In this document: positions 1 to 9,241 of the stretch, one piece after another
Position numbering within the stretch: position 1 is the first letter of the stretch
Layout: the number at the start of each line of letters is the position of its first letter
Assembly (NCBI RefSeq): GCF_001546115.1
Contig: NZ_KQ955209.1
Coordinates: forward strand, 1-64,000
Direction: 5' to 3'
Origin: Paracoccus aminovorans
GTDB taxonomy: Bacteria > Pseudomonadota > Alphaproteobacteria > Rhodobacterales > Rhodobacteraceae
Length of the DNA stretch: 64,000 nucleotides
Position numbers and translations under genes: made by a program
The notes under the pieces: generated by a model
Told to the model about the DNA's origin: nothing
The model's input: the letters and a program-made list of their open reading frames with translations, nothing else
Databases searched by the model: none

Positions 1-11
1 CAGGCCGACGC

Positions 12-986
12 TCACGCCGCGATCTGCCGGGCCTTGGCGACCAGCACCTCGGCCTGGCGGATCGAGGCATAGTCGATCAGCCGCCCGTCCAGCGAGACCG
101 CGCCCTTGCCCTCGGCCTCGGCCTGGGCCATGGCGTCGAGGATGCGCTGCGCCCGGTCCACCTCGGCGGCCGAGGGGCTCATCACCTCGTTGGCCAGCGC
201 GATCTGGCTGGGGTGGATGGCCCATTTGCCCTCGCAGCCCAGCACCGCGGCGCGATAGGCGGCGGCCTTGTAGCCGTCGGGATCCGAGAAATCGCCGAAG
301 GGCCCGTCGATGGGACGCAAGCCGTTGGCCCGCGCCGCGACGACCATCTTGGCGATGGCATAATGCCACATGTCGCCCCAGTGGCGCTGGCGGCCGCCAT
401 GCTCGTCGGGATCGGTCAGGACGGCGTAATCGGGGTTCACGCCGCCGATGATCGTGGTGCGCGCGCGGGTCGAGGCGGCGTAATCGGCGACGCCGAAATG
501 CAGGCTTTCATTGCGCTTGGACGCGGCGGCGATCTCGTTGATGTTCTGCATCCCCAGCGCCGTCTCGATGATATGCTCGAAACCGATGGGCTTCTTCAGG
601 CCCTTCGCGTCCTCGATCTGCGTGACCAGCATGTCCACCGCATAGACATCGGCGGCGGTGCCGACCTTGGGGATCATGATCAGGTCCAGCCGCTCGCCGG
701 CTTGTTCGACCACGTCCACGACGTCGCGATACATGTAATGCGTATCCAGGCCGTTGATGCGCACCGACATGGTCTTGCTGCCCCAGTCGATCTCGTTCAG
801 CGCCCGGATGATGTTCCGGCGCGCTTCGGCCTTTTCATCCGGGGCGACCGCGTCCTCGAGGTCCAGGAAGATGACGTCGGCCTCGGATTCGGCGGCCTTT
901 TCAAACATGTTCGGTTGGCTGCCGGGCACGGCGAGCTCGCTGCGGTTCAGGCGGGCGGGCGCGGGTTCGATCGGGAAGAAACTCAT
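12..986 (-). CDS. mcl1: L-malyl-CoA / beta-methylmalyl-CoA lyase
   Basis: 324-residue HpcH/HpaI-CitE family protein. Family members of this type cleave malyl-CoA to acetyl-CoA and glyoxylate and beta-methylmalyl-CoA to propionyl-CoA and glyoxylate in the cytoplasm (ethylmalonyl-CoA pathway, serine-cycle-like C1 assimilation). Visible support: N-terminal RSELAVPGSQPNMFEKA, the acidic metal-binding strand VIFLDLEDAVAPDEK, the RING motif in SVRINGLDT, IMIPKVG, and the C-terminal GKWAIHPSQI typical of CitE-like lyases. The start ATG has an AAGGA element seven bases upstream. It is the last gene of a same-strand set fhs-folD-mcl1 with only 40 bp after folD, which links glyoxylate chemistry to folate-bound one-carbon units. 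Length is normal for the family. The related citrate lyase beta subunit is a less likely name. Confidence 0.9.
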   Translation of the reverse strand: MSFFPIEPAPARLNRSELAVPGSQPNMFEKAAESEADVIFLDLEDAVAPDEKAEARRNIIRALNEIDWGSKTMSVRINGLDTHYMYRDVVDVVEQAGERLDLIMIPKVGTAADVYAVDMLVTQIEDAKGLKKPIGFEHIIETALGMQNINEIAAASKRNESLHFGVADYAASTRARTTIIGGVNPDYAVLTDPDEHGGRQRHWGDMWHYAIAKMVVAARANGLRPIDGPFGDFSDPDGYKAAAYRAAVLGCEGKWAIHPSQIALANEVMSPSAAEVDRAQRILDAMAQAEAEGKGAVSLDGRLIDYASIRQAEVLVAKARQIAA

Positions 987-1026
987 GGCGGGTTCCTTCT
1001 TCCTTCGGTTCCAGCTCGCCGCCCCC

Positions 1027-1917
1027 TTAGGAGGTCAGCCCTTCCGGTTCGGGCAGGCCATGCGCCCGCGCGCAGGCGGTGACGGTATTGGCCAGCAGGC
1101 AGGCGATGGTCATCGGCCCGACCCCGCCCGGCACCGGGGTGATGGCGCCGGCGACTGCCGCGGCGCTGTCGAAATCGACGTCGCCGACCAGCCGGGTCTT
1201 GCCCTCTCTCTCGATGCGGTTGATGCCGACATCGATCACGGTGGCGCCGGGCTTGACCCAGGCGCCGGGGATCATCCGCGGCCGGCCCACCGCCGCGATC
1301 AGGATGTCGGCGGTGCGGCAGATCTCGGCCAGGTTCCGGGTCCGGCTGTGGGCGATGGTCACCGTGCAGCTGTCGCCCAGCAAAAGCTGCGCCATCGGCT
1401 TGCCGACGATGTTCGAGCGGCCTACGATGACCGCGTTCAGCCCCGAGAGCGAGCCGTGATGCTCGCGCAGCATCAGCAGGCAGCCCAGCGGCGTGCAGGG
1501 CACCATGCTCTTCTGTCCCGTCCCCAGCAGCCCGACATTCGAGATGTGAAAGCCGTCCACATCCTTCGCCGGGTCGATGGCATTGATGACCACGTCCGGG
1601 TCCAGATGCGCCGGCAGCGGCAGCTGCACCAGGATGCCATGCACCTCGGGATCGTTATTCAGCCGCTCGATCAGCGCCAGCAGGTCAGGTTCCGAGGTAT
1701 CGGCATCCAGCTTGTGCTCCCAGGAGTTCATCCCCGCTTCCAGCGTCGCCTTGCCCTTGGAGCGGACATAGACTTCGGAGGCCGGGTTCTCGCCCACCAG
1801 CACGACCGCCAGTCCCGGGGTGATGCCGGCATCCGCCTTCAGCCGTTCCACGGTCCCGGCCACCCGGTCCCGGACCGTCGCCGCAAAAGCCTTGCCGTCG
1901 ATGATCTTGGCGTTCAT
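1027..1917 (-). CDS. folD: Bifunctional methylenetetrahydrofolate dehydrogenase/methenyl-THF cyclohydrolase
   Basis: 296-residue FolD: oxidises 5,10-methylene-THF to methenyl-THF with NADP and hydrolyses it to 10-formyl-THF (or runs in reverse). Recognisable motifs are [13 protein letters not shown] with the catalytic lysine, [10 protein letters not shown], the CTPLG turn, the Rossmann segment [17 protein letters not shown] and the C-terminal [11 protein letters not shown] chose the ATG at 1917 (protein begins [12 protein letters not shown]) rather than an upstream in-frame start because it fits the family N-terminus and is preceded by AGGAAAGGAAG. It lies 84 bp downstream of fhs and 40 bp upstream of mcl1 on the same strand, so a formate-to-methylene-THF operon is likely. 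Confidence 0.95.
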   Translation of the reverse strand: MNAKIIDGKAFAATVRDRVAGTVERLKADAGITPGLAVVLVGENPASEVYVRSKGKATLEAGMNSWEHKLDADTSEPDLLALIERLNNDPEVHGILVQLPLPAHLDPDVVINAIDPAKDVDGFHISNVGLLGTGQKSMVPCTPLGCLLMLREHHGSLSGLNAVIVGRSNIVGKPMAQLLLGDSCTVTIAHSRTRNLAEICRTADILIAAVGRPRMIPGAWVKPGATVIDVGINRIEREGKTRLVGDVDFDSAAAVAGAITPVPGGVGPMTIACLLANTVTACARAHGLPEPEGLTS

Positions 1918-2001
1918 TGTCTTCCTTTCCTGATGATGCGTCCGGTCCCGCAGCATGGGCAGGCCCGCTGGTTCGCCTGGCACGGGCAAAGGGTCGGGCG
2001 G

Positions 2002-3678
2002 TCAGAACAGACCTTCGACCTCGCGCGCGCCGTTCAGCCCGATCGCCTCGGCGGCGGGCTGCCGGGGCAGTCCGGGCATGGTCATGATCTCGCCGCAGAT
2101 GACGACGACGAAGCCGGCGCCGGCGGCCAGCCGCACCTCGCGGATCGGCACGGAATGGCCCTCGGGCGCGCCGCGCCGATCCGGGTCGGTGGTGAAGCTG
2201 TATTGGGTCTTGGCCATGCAGATCGGCAGGTGGCCATAGCCCTGGCCTTCCCATTCCTTCAGCTGGTTGCGGATCGCGGTATCGGCCAGCACCGCGTCGG
2301 CATGGTAGATGCGCCTGGCGATGGTCTCGATCTTGGCGAACAGCGGCAGGTCGTCGGGATAGAGCGGGGCGAATTCCGCGCCGCCCGCCTCGGCGATCTG
2401 CACGACCTTCTGCGCCAGCTCGACCGCGCCTTCCGAGCCCTCGGCCCAATGCCTGCACAGGATCGCCTCGACCCCGCGCGCCCTGGCATAATCCTGCAGC
2501 GCCCGGATCTCGGCCTCGGTATCGCCGGCGAAGTGATTGACCGCGACGACCACCGGCACGCCGAAGGATTTCATATTGGCGATGTGACGGCCCAGATTGG
2601 CGCAGCCCTTGCGCAGCGCCTCGACATTCTCGGCCGCCAGATCCGCCTTGGCGACGCCGCCGTTCATCTTCAGCGCGCGCACCGTGGCGACGATCACCGC
2701 CACGTCCGGCTTCAGCCCGGCCTTGCGGCATTTGATGTCGAAGAATTTCTCGGCCCCCAGGTCGGCGCCGAAGCCGGCCTCGGTCACCACGTAATCGGCC
2801 AGCTTTAGCGCCGTGGCGGTGGCGATCACCGAATTGCAGCCATGGGCGATATTGGCGAAGGGCCCGCCATGGACGAAGGCCGGGTTGTTCTCCAGCGTCT
2901 GCACCAGGTTGGGCTGCATCGCGTCCTTCAGCAGCACGGTCATCGCGCCGTCCGCCTTGATGTCGCGGCAATAGACCGGCGTCCTGTCGCGCCGATAGGC
3001 GACGATCATGTCGCCCAGCCGCCGCCCCAGATCGTCAAGGTCGGTCGCCAGGCACAGGATCGCCATCACCTCGGAGGCGACGGTGATGTCGAAGCCGGTC
3101 TCGCGCGGGAAACCGTTGGTCACGCCGCCCAGCGAGCAGGTGATCTGCCGCAGCGCGCGGTCGTTCATGTCCAGCACGCGGCGCCAGACCACGCGGCGCA
3201 GGTCGATCTGCTGCTCGTTGCCCCAGTAGATATGATTGTCGATCATCGCCGACAGCAGGTTGTGGGCGCTGGTGATGGCGTGGAAATCGCCGGTGAAATG
3301 CAGGTTCATGTCCTCCATCGGGATCACCTGCGCATGACCGCCGCCCGCCGCGCCGCCCTTCATGCCGAAGTTCGGCCCGAGTGAAGCCTCGCGGATGCAG
3401 ATGCAGGCGCGCCGGCCGATGCGGTTCAGCGCGTCGCCCAGGCCGACGGTGGTGGTGGTCTTGCCCTCGCCGGCCGGGGTCGGGTTGATCGCCGTGACCA
3501 GCACCAGCCGGCCCAGCGGCCGGTCGGCCAGCCCGTCGATGAACTGCCGGCTGATCTTGGCCTTGTCGTGGCCATAGGGCAGCATGTCCTCGACCGCGAT
3601 GCCGAGCTTTGCCGCGACGTCCCGGATCGGCAGCTTGGCCGCCTCCGAGGCGATTTCCGAGTCGCTCTTGTATGCCAT
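2002..3678 (-). CDS. fhs: Formate-tetrahydrofolate ligase
   Basis: 558-residue formyl-THF synthetase that joins formate to THF with ATP to give 10-formyl-THF, the entry step for assimilating formate into C1 metabolism. The P-loop-like segment [18 protein letters not shown] is near residue 70, followed by the conserved [17 protein letters not shown] and [22 protein letters not shown] and, near the C-terminus, the [20 protein letters not shown] block. Length matches the family. It heads the fhs-folD-mcl1 set. No strong Shine-Dalgarno is seen in front of the ATG (only AAGAAC), and an unusually long gene-poor stretch lies upstream. Confidence 0.95.
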   Translation of the reverse strand: MAYKSDSEIASEAAKLPIRDVAAKLGIAVEDMLPYGHDKAKISRQFIDGLADRPLGRLVLVTAINPTPAGEGKTTTTVGLGDALNRIGRRACICIREASLGPNFGMKGGAAGGGHAQVIPMEDMNLHFTGDFHAITSAHNLLSAMIDNHIYWGNEQQIDLRRVVWRRVLDMNDRALRQITCSLGGVTNGFPRETGFDITVASEVMAILCLATDLDDLGRRLGDMIVAYRRDRTPVYCRDIKADGAMTVLLKDAMQPNLVQTLENNPAFVHGGPFANIAHGCNSVIATATALKLADYVVTEAGFGADLGAEKFFDIKCRKAGLKPDVAVIVATVRALKMNGGVAKADLAAENVEALRKGCANLGRHIANMKSFGVPVVVAVNHFAGDTEAEIRALQDYARARGVEAILCRHWAEGSEGAVELAQKVVQIAEAGGAEFAPLYPDDLPLFAKIETIARRIYHADAVLADTAIRNQLKEWEGQGYGHLPICMAKTQYSFTTDPDRRGAPEGHSVPIREVRLAAGAGFVVVICGEIMTMPGLPRQPAAEAIGLNGAREVEGLF

Positions 3679-4464
3679 GATGATGTTCTTGGTGCTGAAG
3701 GTTGTGCCTAAACGATCACCCGCAAGCCGGCTTCATCCGCCGGCCCGGTCGATTCCGTCAGATGCCAGAGATCTGCGGTATGGGGCGCCGCAAAGACATC
3801 CGGCCGCGATGCAGCTCACAGCCCTGGTTAGGGTCGCTCATCGAGGCAGGCCGTGGCCCGCCGGGCATCTGGCGCCGCTGGCGGCAGCCCTGCCGGCATG
3901 CTGGAATGACGCATCATTTCCTCCCTTCCCCTGACGGCCGGTGCCCGCATGCAGCGTTTCCGACGATGCCCCCAAGTGCAGGAACGCCGTATTGGCTCTG
4001 GCTGTCAATATTTTATTGATTTATATCAATGTGTTGATTGGCCACATTGTCCGCCGACCGCGATGCGGCCACCCGATCTTCGGACATTCTGACCATGGAG
4101 CAGGCGGGGCGAGCGGCCAAACTGGTACATTCTGTCCGAATGAGCCCTTTTCGGTCTGCGCCATCAACCCGCCGTTGCATCCTGAAAAACGGGTCTGCGC
4201 TGCTTGGAAACGGCGAATCAGTTCCGACACACGGCGAGAAAGGCATAGCCGGTCGTCCTGCGCCGGCGCTCGGGCTCGAAGTCCGGGAACAGCTTGGAAT
4301 CCGCGGACATCGCGACGCCGATCACGACCGGGATTCCGCAGCTGGCGACCACCTGCCTGGAGACGGCAGGCGATTGCTCGGGTCCATGGGCTCCTCGCCG
4401 ATGGCGCCATGATCGCGACGGCGGAAGAGCCGGGCTTCTCATAGTCCCGGCCGTTCCATGGCAA
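3679..4464. other. Gene-poor region upstream of fhs and downstream of tctA
   Basis: No open reading frame here resembles a known protein; the several short frames on both strands overlap one another and have no family-like sequence. The centre (about 4000-4050) is clearly more AT-rich than its surroundings and holds a perfect FNR-type dyad, described separately, plus the inverted repeat CAATGTG (4027-4033) / CACATTG (4043-4049). Two copies of ACATTCTG occur at 4084 and 4127. A 74-residue minus-strand frame ending at 4218 has a plausible C-terminal half but I could not assign it. The region probably carries the fhs promoter and perhaps a small unrecognised gene or RNA. Confidence 0.5.
4016..4029. 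promoter_or_regulatory. Perfect FNR/FixK-type box TTGATTTATATCAA
   Basis: The sequence TTGAT-TTAT-ATCAA matches the FNR/FnrP/FixK consensus TTGAT-N4-ATCAA in all ten defined positions. It lies in an AT-rich island of a GC-rich genome. In the minus direction the first recognised gene is fhs, about 340 bp away; in the plus direction no recognisable gene follows. Which transcript it controls cannot be told from sequence. Confidence 0.6.
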
Positions 4465-4493
4465 GGCCCGCCGGATCGGATCCGGCGGGGCCT
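4465..4493 (-). terminator. Hairpin after the tct operon
   Basis: CCCGCCGGA (4467-4475) pairs perfectly with TCCGGCGGG (4481-4489) around a five-base loop, 23 bp past the tctA stop. The minus-strand exit side reads CCTTGCC, so there is no real T tract; the assignment as transcription terminator rests on position and stem strength. Confidence 0.5.
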
Positions 4494-4515
4494 GGTCTTG
4501 CGCGGCGAGGCGGTG

Positions 4516-6024
4516 TCAGGCTTCTTCTTCCTGGAAGGCCTCTTCGCGCTTCTTGCGGAAGGCCGGGAAGATCATCATCGCCAGCAGCGCCACCGTGGCG
4601 ATCAGCATCACCAGGCTGATCGGACGCTCCACGAAGATCGAGGGGTCGCCCTGTTCGATCAGCAGCGTGCGGCGCAGGTTCGCCTCCAGCAGCGGGCCAA
4701 GCACGAAGCCCAGAAGCAGCGGGCCTGGCTCGCATTTCGCCTTGCGGAAGGCATAGCCCAGCAGCCCGAAGCCCGCGGCCAGCATCACGTCGAAGATGCG
4801 GTTGTTCATGCTGTAGACGCCGATGCAGCAAAACAGCAGGATCGCGGGATAGAGCAGGCGGTAGGGCACGTTGAGCAGCTTGACCCACAGCCCGATCATC
4901 GGCAGGTTGATGACGACCAGCAGCAGGTTGCCGATCCACATGCTGGCGACAAGGCCCCAGAAGATCTCGGGCTGGTTGGTCAGCACCGAGGGGCCCGGGG
5001 TGATGCCGTGGATCATGAAGGCCGACAGCATCATCGCCATCATGTTGTTCGACGGAATGCCCAGCGTCAGCAGCGGGATGAAGGACGATTGCGCGGCGGC
5101 GTTGTTGGCGGCCTCGGGGGCGGCGACGCCCTCGACGACGCCCTTGCCGAATTGCTCCGGATGGCGCGAGACGCGCTTTTCCAGCGAATAGGCGCTGAAC
5201 GAGGCCAGCGTCGCGCCGCCGCCCGGCAGCAGGCCCAGCAGCGTGCCGAGGCCGGTGCCGCGCAGGACGGCGCGCCACGAGCGGCGGAAGTCATCGCGCG
5301 TGGGCCAGAGCCGGGTGATCGGTGCGACGGTCACGCCTTCCGAGCCGCTGCGTTCCAGGTTGGCGATGATCTCGGAAAAGCCGAACAGGCCGATGGCGAT
5401 GACGATAAAGTCGATGCCGTCGAACAGCTCGACCGCGCCGAAGGTCAGCCGCTCGGCCCCGGTGGCCTGGTCGGTGCCGACCATGCCCAGCAGCAGGCCG
5501 ACCAGGATCATGCCGATGGCCTTGAGAACCGGGCCGCTGGCCAGGATGGTGGCGGCGAGCAGGCCGAAGACCATCAGCGCCACATATTCCGCCGGGCCGA
5601 AGGACAGGGCGAATTGCGACAGCATCGGCCCGGCGATGGCGATGGCGAAGGTCGCGACCGTGCCGGCAAAGAACGACCCCAGCGCCGCCACGGCCAGCGC
5701 CGCCCCGGCGCGGCCCTGCTGCGCCATCTGGTAGCCGTCGAGCGTGGTGACCACGGCCGAAGCCTCGCCCGGCAGGTTGACCAGGATCGCCGTGGTCGAG
5801 CCGCCGTATTGCGCGCCGTAATAGATGCCGGCCAGCATGATGATGCCCGCCAGCGGCGGCAGGAAGAAGGTGATCGGCAGCAGGACCGCGATGGTCGCGG
5901 TCGGGCCGATCCCCGGAAGCACCCCGATGAGCGTGCCCAGCAGCGCGCCCAACAGGCAGAAGCTGAGATTCTGCAAGGTCATCGCCTCGCCGAACCCGAG
6001 CATGAGCAGGTCGATGAAGTTCAT
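4516..6024 (-). CDS. tctA: Tripartite tricarboxylate transporter, large membrane subunit TctA
   Basis: 502-residue integral membrane protein, the 12-TM transport channel of a TTT system that uses an ion gradient and a periplasmic binding protein to import carboxylates. Support: the hydrophobic profile throughout, the glycine-rich signature GTLIGVLPGIGPTATIA near residue 35 and a second one, GTLLGLLPGGGATLASF, near residue 265, which are the paired TctA repeats. It ends the operon, 21 bp downstream of tctB. A short charged tail (FRKKREEAFQEEEA) follows the last hydrophobic segment. Substrate cannot be read from sequence; the gene context suggests a hydroxylated or oxo-carboxylate. Confidence 0.93.
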   Translation of the reverse strand: MNFIDLLMLGFGEAMTLQNLSFCLLGALLGTLIGVLPGIGPTATIAVLLPITFFLPPLAGIIMLAGIYYGAQYGGSTTAILVNLPGEASAVVTTLDGYQMAQQGRAGAALAVAALGSFFAGTVATFAIAIAGPMLSQFALSFGPAEYVALMVFGLLAATILASGPVLKAIGMILVGLLLGMVGTDQATGAERLTFGAVELFDGIDFIVIAIGLFGFSEIIANLERSGSEGVTVAPITRLWPTRDDFRRSWRAVLRGTGLGTLLGLLPGGGATLASFSAYSLEKRVSRHPEQFGKGVVEGVAAPEAANNAAAQSSFIPLLTLGIPSNNMMAMMLSAFMIHGITPGPSVLTNQPEIFWGLVASMWIGNLLLVVINLPMIGLWVKLLNVPYRLLYPAILLFCCIGVYSMNNRIFDVMLAAGFGLLGYAFRKAKCEPGPLLLGFVLGPLLEANLRRTLLIEQGDPSIFVERPISLVMLIATVALLAMMIFPAFRKKREEAFQEEEA

Positions 6025-6045
6025 TTTACCCTCCCCAGGCGTGGC

Positions 6046-6510
6046 TCAGAACGGCCAGAGCGGGACTTGCACGCCCAGCCCGTAGACAAAGACCAGCGCA
6101 CCGAACAGCGTCAGCCCGGCGGCCAGCAGCAGCGTCGTGCGCCACTTGCCGCCCGGATCGGCCAGCGAGCCCGCGATGATCAGGAACAGCGAGGCCAGGA
6201 CGAACCCGGCATGGGTCGCGGCATAGGCGAAGACGACGATCGACAGGGTGATGACGATCACCGGCCGCAGCTTGATCGGGTCGATCGCGACCGCCTCGCG
6301 CCGCATGGCGTTGAAGCCGACGACCAGGCCGATGGCGATCAGAAGGCCGCAGACGACGCGGGGCAGGTAGCCCGGCCCCATCATCGCCAGCGTGCCGCCA
6401 TCGAGCGCGCTCGTCTGCCACAGGCCGAGTGCGCCAAGCCCGATGAAAATCGCCGCCGTCAGCAGGTCGGGGCGGTCGCCCTTGTTCGGAACACCCGGCC
6501 CGGCCATCAC
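6046..6510 (-). CDS. tctB: Tripartite tricarboxylate transporter, small membrane subunit TctB
   Basis: 154 residues with four hydrophobic segments (about residues 15-33, 42-62, 78-115 and 125-148), the size and topology of TctB, the small membrane partner of TctA. The ATG at 6510 overlaps the stop of tctC in an ATGA arrangement, indicating translational coupling. Sequence conservation in this family is low, so the call leans on topology and on its place between tctC and tctA. Confidence 0.9.
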   Translation of the reverse strand: MMAGPGVPNKGDRPDLLTAAIFIGLGALGLWQTSALDGGTLAMMGPGYLPRVVCGLLIAIGLVVGFNAMRREAVAIDPIKLRPVIVITLSIVVFAYAATHAGFVLASLFLIIAGSLADPGGKWRTTLLLAAGLTLFGALVFVYGLGVQVPLWPF

Positions 6511-7463
6511 TGGCGGTCCTTGATGAGCTTGAAGATCTCCTGGAACCGCTCAAGCCGCGCCGGCATGGCCGCGGACCAGTCGGCGCCCGACTGATAGGAC
6601 AGCGCCAGACCTTGCTGCTTGGCCTTTTCCTGGAACTCGGGATTGGTCAGCGCCTTTTCGACCGAAGCCGCCAGCCTGGCCCGGATCTCCTCGGGCACGT
6701 CGCAGCGCGTCGCCATGCCGCGCTCGGACGCCATGAGCACGTCGAAGCCCTGCTCCTTGGCGGTCGGCAGGTCGGGCGCCAGGGTCGAGCGCTGCTCGCC
6801 GAACTGGCCCAGTGCCTTGATCTGGCCGGGCTCGGTGCTGGCAAATTCGCCGGCGTTCAGGCCGATCAGCGTGACATGACCGCCCAGCAGCGCGGTCCTG
6901 GCCTCGTTGGCGCCGCCGAAGGGCACCGCGGTCAGCTTGATCCCGGCCGATTGCTCGAGCTGCAGCATCGCCAGGTGCTCGTCGGTGCCGACGCCGGTGG
7001 TGCCCACCGAGACCGCACCGGGATGATCCTTGGCATAGGCCACCACATCGGCCAGCGAGTTGTAGGGCGAATCCGCCTGCACCACGAACATGCCCGGATC
7101 CTCGACGATGCGCGCCACCGGGCAGATATCGGCCGGGTCGAAACGCAGCTTGCGGCCGATGCGCATGGTCAGGAAGCCCGGCACGTTCAGCGACGACAGG
7201 GTATAGCCGTCGGGACGGGCCTGCGACAGCGCGGTATAGGCGATCTCGCCCGAGGCGCCGGGGCGGTTCAGGACCGGGATCTGCGTGCCCAGGTCGGCCT
7301 CGAGATAGGGCGCCAGGGTGCGAAGCATGATGTCGGTGCCGCCGCCGGGCGAATAGGCGACGATCAACTCGATCGGCCGGTCGGTCGGCCAGTCGGCCAG
7401 CGCCGTGGTGGCGAAGCCGGCGGAGAGAACTGCCGCGAGCGGCAAGGCAAGCAAGGTCTTCAT
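6507..7463 (-). CDS. tctC: Tripartite tricarboxylate transporter, periplasmic substrate-binding protein TctC
   Basis: 318-residue Bug/TctC-family extracytoplasmic receptor. A signal peptide is visible (MKTLLALPLAAVLSAGFATT, cleavage after ALA), followed by WPTDRPIELIVAYSPGGGTD, the diagnostic TctC opening, and GASGEIAYTAL and VGTTGVGTDEH in the ligand-binding core. The ATG is preceded by GGGAGG at five bases. The gene lies 51 bp after the RraA-fold gene and overlaps tctB. In this family the carboxylate is held by the two loops around the PGGG and G-AS-G segments; the exact ligand is not predictable. Confidence 0.93.
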   Translation of the reverse strand: MKTLLALPLAAVLSAGFATTALADWPTDRPIELIVAYSPGGGTDIMLRTLAPYLEADLGTQIPVLNRPGASGEIAYTALSQARPDGYTLSSLNVPGFLTMRIGRKLRFDPADICPVARIVEDPGMFVVQADSPYNSLADVVAYAKDHPGAVSVGTTGVGTDEHLAMLQLEQSAGIKLTAVPFGGANEARTALLGGHVTLIGLNAGEFASTEPGQIKALGQFGEQRSTLAPDLPTAKEQGFDVLMASERGMATRCDVPEEIRARLAASVEKALTNPEFQEKAKQQGLALSYQSGADWSAAMPARLERFQEIFKLIKDRQ

Positions 7464-7514
7464 GATATCCTCCCTTTGGTCGCAGCCTCCCGCCGCGACC
7501 CTGTTGAATCGAAG

Positions 7515-8192
7515 TTATGCCGGGAATTCGCAGCCGAGCCGCTTCAGCGAGGCGTCGACCCAGGCGCGGTCGTTGGTGCCCGCCTCGATCGCGGCCATCT
7601 GCTTCTGCTCGGCGTCCTGCTTGGCGGCGGTCTTGGCATAGACCGTCTCGGCATCGGCGAAGGGCACGCAAAGCACGCCGTCGCTGTCTCCCAGGATCAG
7701 GTCGCCGGGCTCGATCACCATGCCGTCGATGGCGATGGGCACGTTGATCTCTCCGGGGCCGTCCTTGTAGGGGCCGCGATGCGTCACGCCCGCGGCATAG
7801 ACCGGCAGATTGGTCTGCACGAAGGCATCGAGGTCACGGATGGCGCCGTTCAGCACGAAGCCCGCGACGCCGCGCTTGACCGCATAGGCCAACATCAGCT
7901 CGCCCATCAGCGAGTTGGTCAGGTCGCCCCCGGCGTCGCAGACGATCACGTCGCCGGGCTGGGCCAGGTCGATGGCCTTGTGCAGCATCAGGTTGTCGCC
8001 GGGGCGGGACCGGACGGTCAGGGCCGGGCCGGCCAGCACGCCGTCGCGGTGGATCTTGCGAAGGCGGTCGCCGGCGGCGATGGTGCGGTGCATGCTGTCG
8101 CTGACATTGGCCACGGGAAGGGCGGCGAAACGGGCGACCAGTTCGGCCGGAACGACGCGCTGGCGGTTCAGGATGCGGAAACCGATGGACAT
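7515..8192 (-). CDS. RraA-fold protein, probable class II pyruvate aldolase (HMG/CHA aldolase type)
   Basis: 225-residue RraA/dimethylmenaquinone-methyltransferase-like protein. The family includes ribonuclease E inhibitors and metal-dependent aldolases that cleave 4-hydroxy-4-methyl-2-oxoglutarate or 4-carboxy-4-hydroxy-2-oxoadipate to pyruvate. Here the aldolase signature is present: the glutamate in LMGEL is followed, 20 residues on, by the RD of NGAIRDLDAF (an E-x20-R-D pattern), which true RraA proteins lack. VANVSDSMHR near the N-terminus is also typical. I chose the ATG at 8192, with GAAGG eight bases upstream, over a TTG at 8207 that has no such element and would overlap the preceding gene. 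Its operon with a 2-hydroxyacid dehydrogenase and a TTT carboxylate transporter supports a catabolic enzyme; the substrate is unknown. Confidence 0.8.
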   Translation of the reverse strand: MSIGFRILNRQRVVPAELVARFAALPVANVSDSMHRTIAAGDRLRKIHRDGVLAGPALTVRSRPGDNLMLHKAIDLAQPGDVIVCDAGGDLTNSLMGELMLAYAVKRGVAGFVLNGAIRDLDAFVQTNLPVYAAGVTHRGPYKDGPGEINVPIAIDGMVIEPGDLILGDSDGVLCVPFADAETVYAKTAAKQDAEQKQMAAIEAGTNDRAWVDASLKRLGCEFPA

Positions 8193-8203
8193 GGCGTGAA
8201 CCT

Positions 8204-9205
8204 TCAATTGGCCGCGCGCGCGGGGGCGGCGGCAAGGAGCTGACGGTTGAAGATGCGGTTGCGCGGCAGTTCCTTGCCCGCAAGATAGTCGACGATGGCC
8301 TGGGCCGCATCGGTGCCGACGCGCAGGTTGGCAGCGCGGGTGACGCCGCCGATATGGGGCGTCACCACCAGGCGCGGCTCGGCCCAGAACGGATGGTCCG
8401 GATCGGCGGGTTCCTTGGCGAAGGTGTCGAGGCCGGCGCCGGCGATGCGGTTCTCGCGCAGCGCCGCGAGCAGCGCCGGCTCGTCGATCAGCCCGCCGCG
8501 GGCGGTGTTGACGATGATGGCGTCGGGCTTCATCAGCGCCAGACGCTCGGCATTGATCAGGTTGCGGGTCTCGGGCGTCAGCGGGCTGTGCAGGCTGACG
8601 ATGTCGCTTTGCGCCAGCAGGGCGTCTAGATCGGTGATCCGGGCCACGCCCTCGGCCTTGAACAGCGCGTCGGGCGCGAAGGGGTCATAGGCGACGACAT
8701 CGATGCCGAAGGCTTTGGCAAAGCGCGCGGTCTGCTGCGCGATGGCGCCGAAGGCCACCAGGCCCATTGTCGAGCCGGCCAGTTCGCGTCCCAGGAAGCC
8801 GGGCTTTTCCCAGCGGCCTTCGCGCAAGCTGCGGTCCAGCGGCAGGATCTTCTTGGCCACCGCGAAGAGCAGCGCCATGGCATGTTCCGCCACCGAGACC
8901 GCATTGGCGCCGGTCGCCACCACCACGGGAATATTGCGGGCACTGGCGGCCGCGAGGTCGATGTTGTCGACGCCGACCCCGTGTTTCGAGATCACGCGCA
9001 GCTTCGGTGTATGCGCGAACAGCGCCTCGTCGATGCGGCCCATGCGGACCAGGATGCCGACGGGCTGGGCTTCGGCCGCGATCTTCAGCAGACCCTCGCC
9101 CTCGGTATAGGGCGGCAGGTAGACCGGGTTGTAGCCGGCGTTCTTCAGCACGGCATCGGCCTCGGGCGCAAGGCTCGGCCCGGTGATCAGGATATTTTCG
9201 CTCAT
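8204..9205 (-). CDS. D-isomer-specific 2-hydroxyacid dehydrogenase (SerA-like)
   Basis: 333-residue NAD-dependent 2-hydroxyacid dehydrogenase. Catalytic domain with LRVISKHGVGVDNIDLAAA, a Rossmann domain whose nucleotide loop is degenerate (STMGLVAFGAIAQQTA in place of GxGxxG-type G-x-G-x-I-G), the catalytic Arg in VNTARGGLIDE, the Glu in LDTFAKEP and the His in TPHIGG. It is not the full-length biosynthetic SerA because the ACT region is absent. The ATG at 9205 is preferred over a GTG nine bases upstream: a GGAG lies ten bases before it while the GTG has it abutting. First gene of the operon that continues with the aldolase-like protein and TctCBA; probably oxidises or reduces the same carboxylate family. 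Confidence 0.88.
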   Translation of the reverse strand: MSENILITGPSLAPEADAVLKNAGYNPVYLPPYTEGEGLLKIAAEAQPVGILVRMGRIDEALFAHTPKLRVISKHGVGVDNIDLAAASARNIPVVVATGANAVSVAEHAMALLFAVAKKILPLDRSLREGRWEKPGFLGRELAGSTMGLVAFGAIAQQTARFAKAFGIDVVAYDPFAPDALFKAEGVARITDLDALLAQSDIVSLHSPLTPETRNLINAERLALMKPDAIIVNTARGGLIDEPALLAALRENRIAGAGLDTFAKEPADPDHPFWAEPRLVVTPHIGGVTRAANLRVGTDAAQAIVDYLAGKELPRNRIFNRQLLAAAPARAAN

Positions 9206-9241
9206 CTCCCCCACTCTCCGACAGCGTCAGAATGGAGACAG

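Noticed and set aside
4038..4442. Several overlapping 70-150 codon frames on both strands next to the FNR box
   Set aside because: None has family-like sequence, a good ribosome-binding site or consistent codon use; they overlap each other in antisense.
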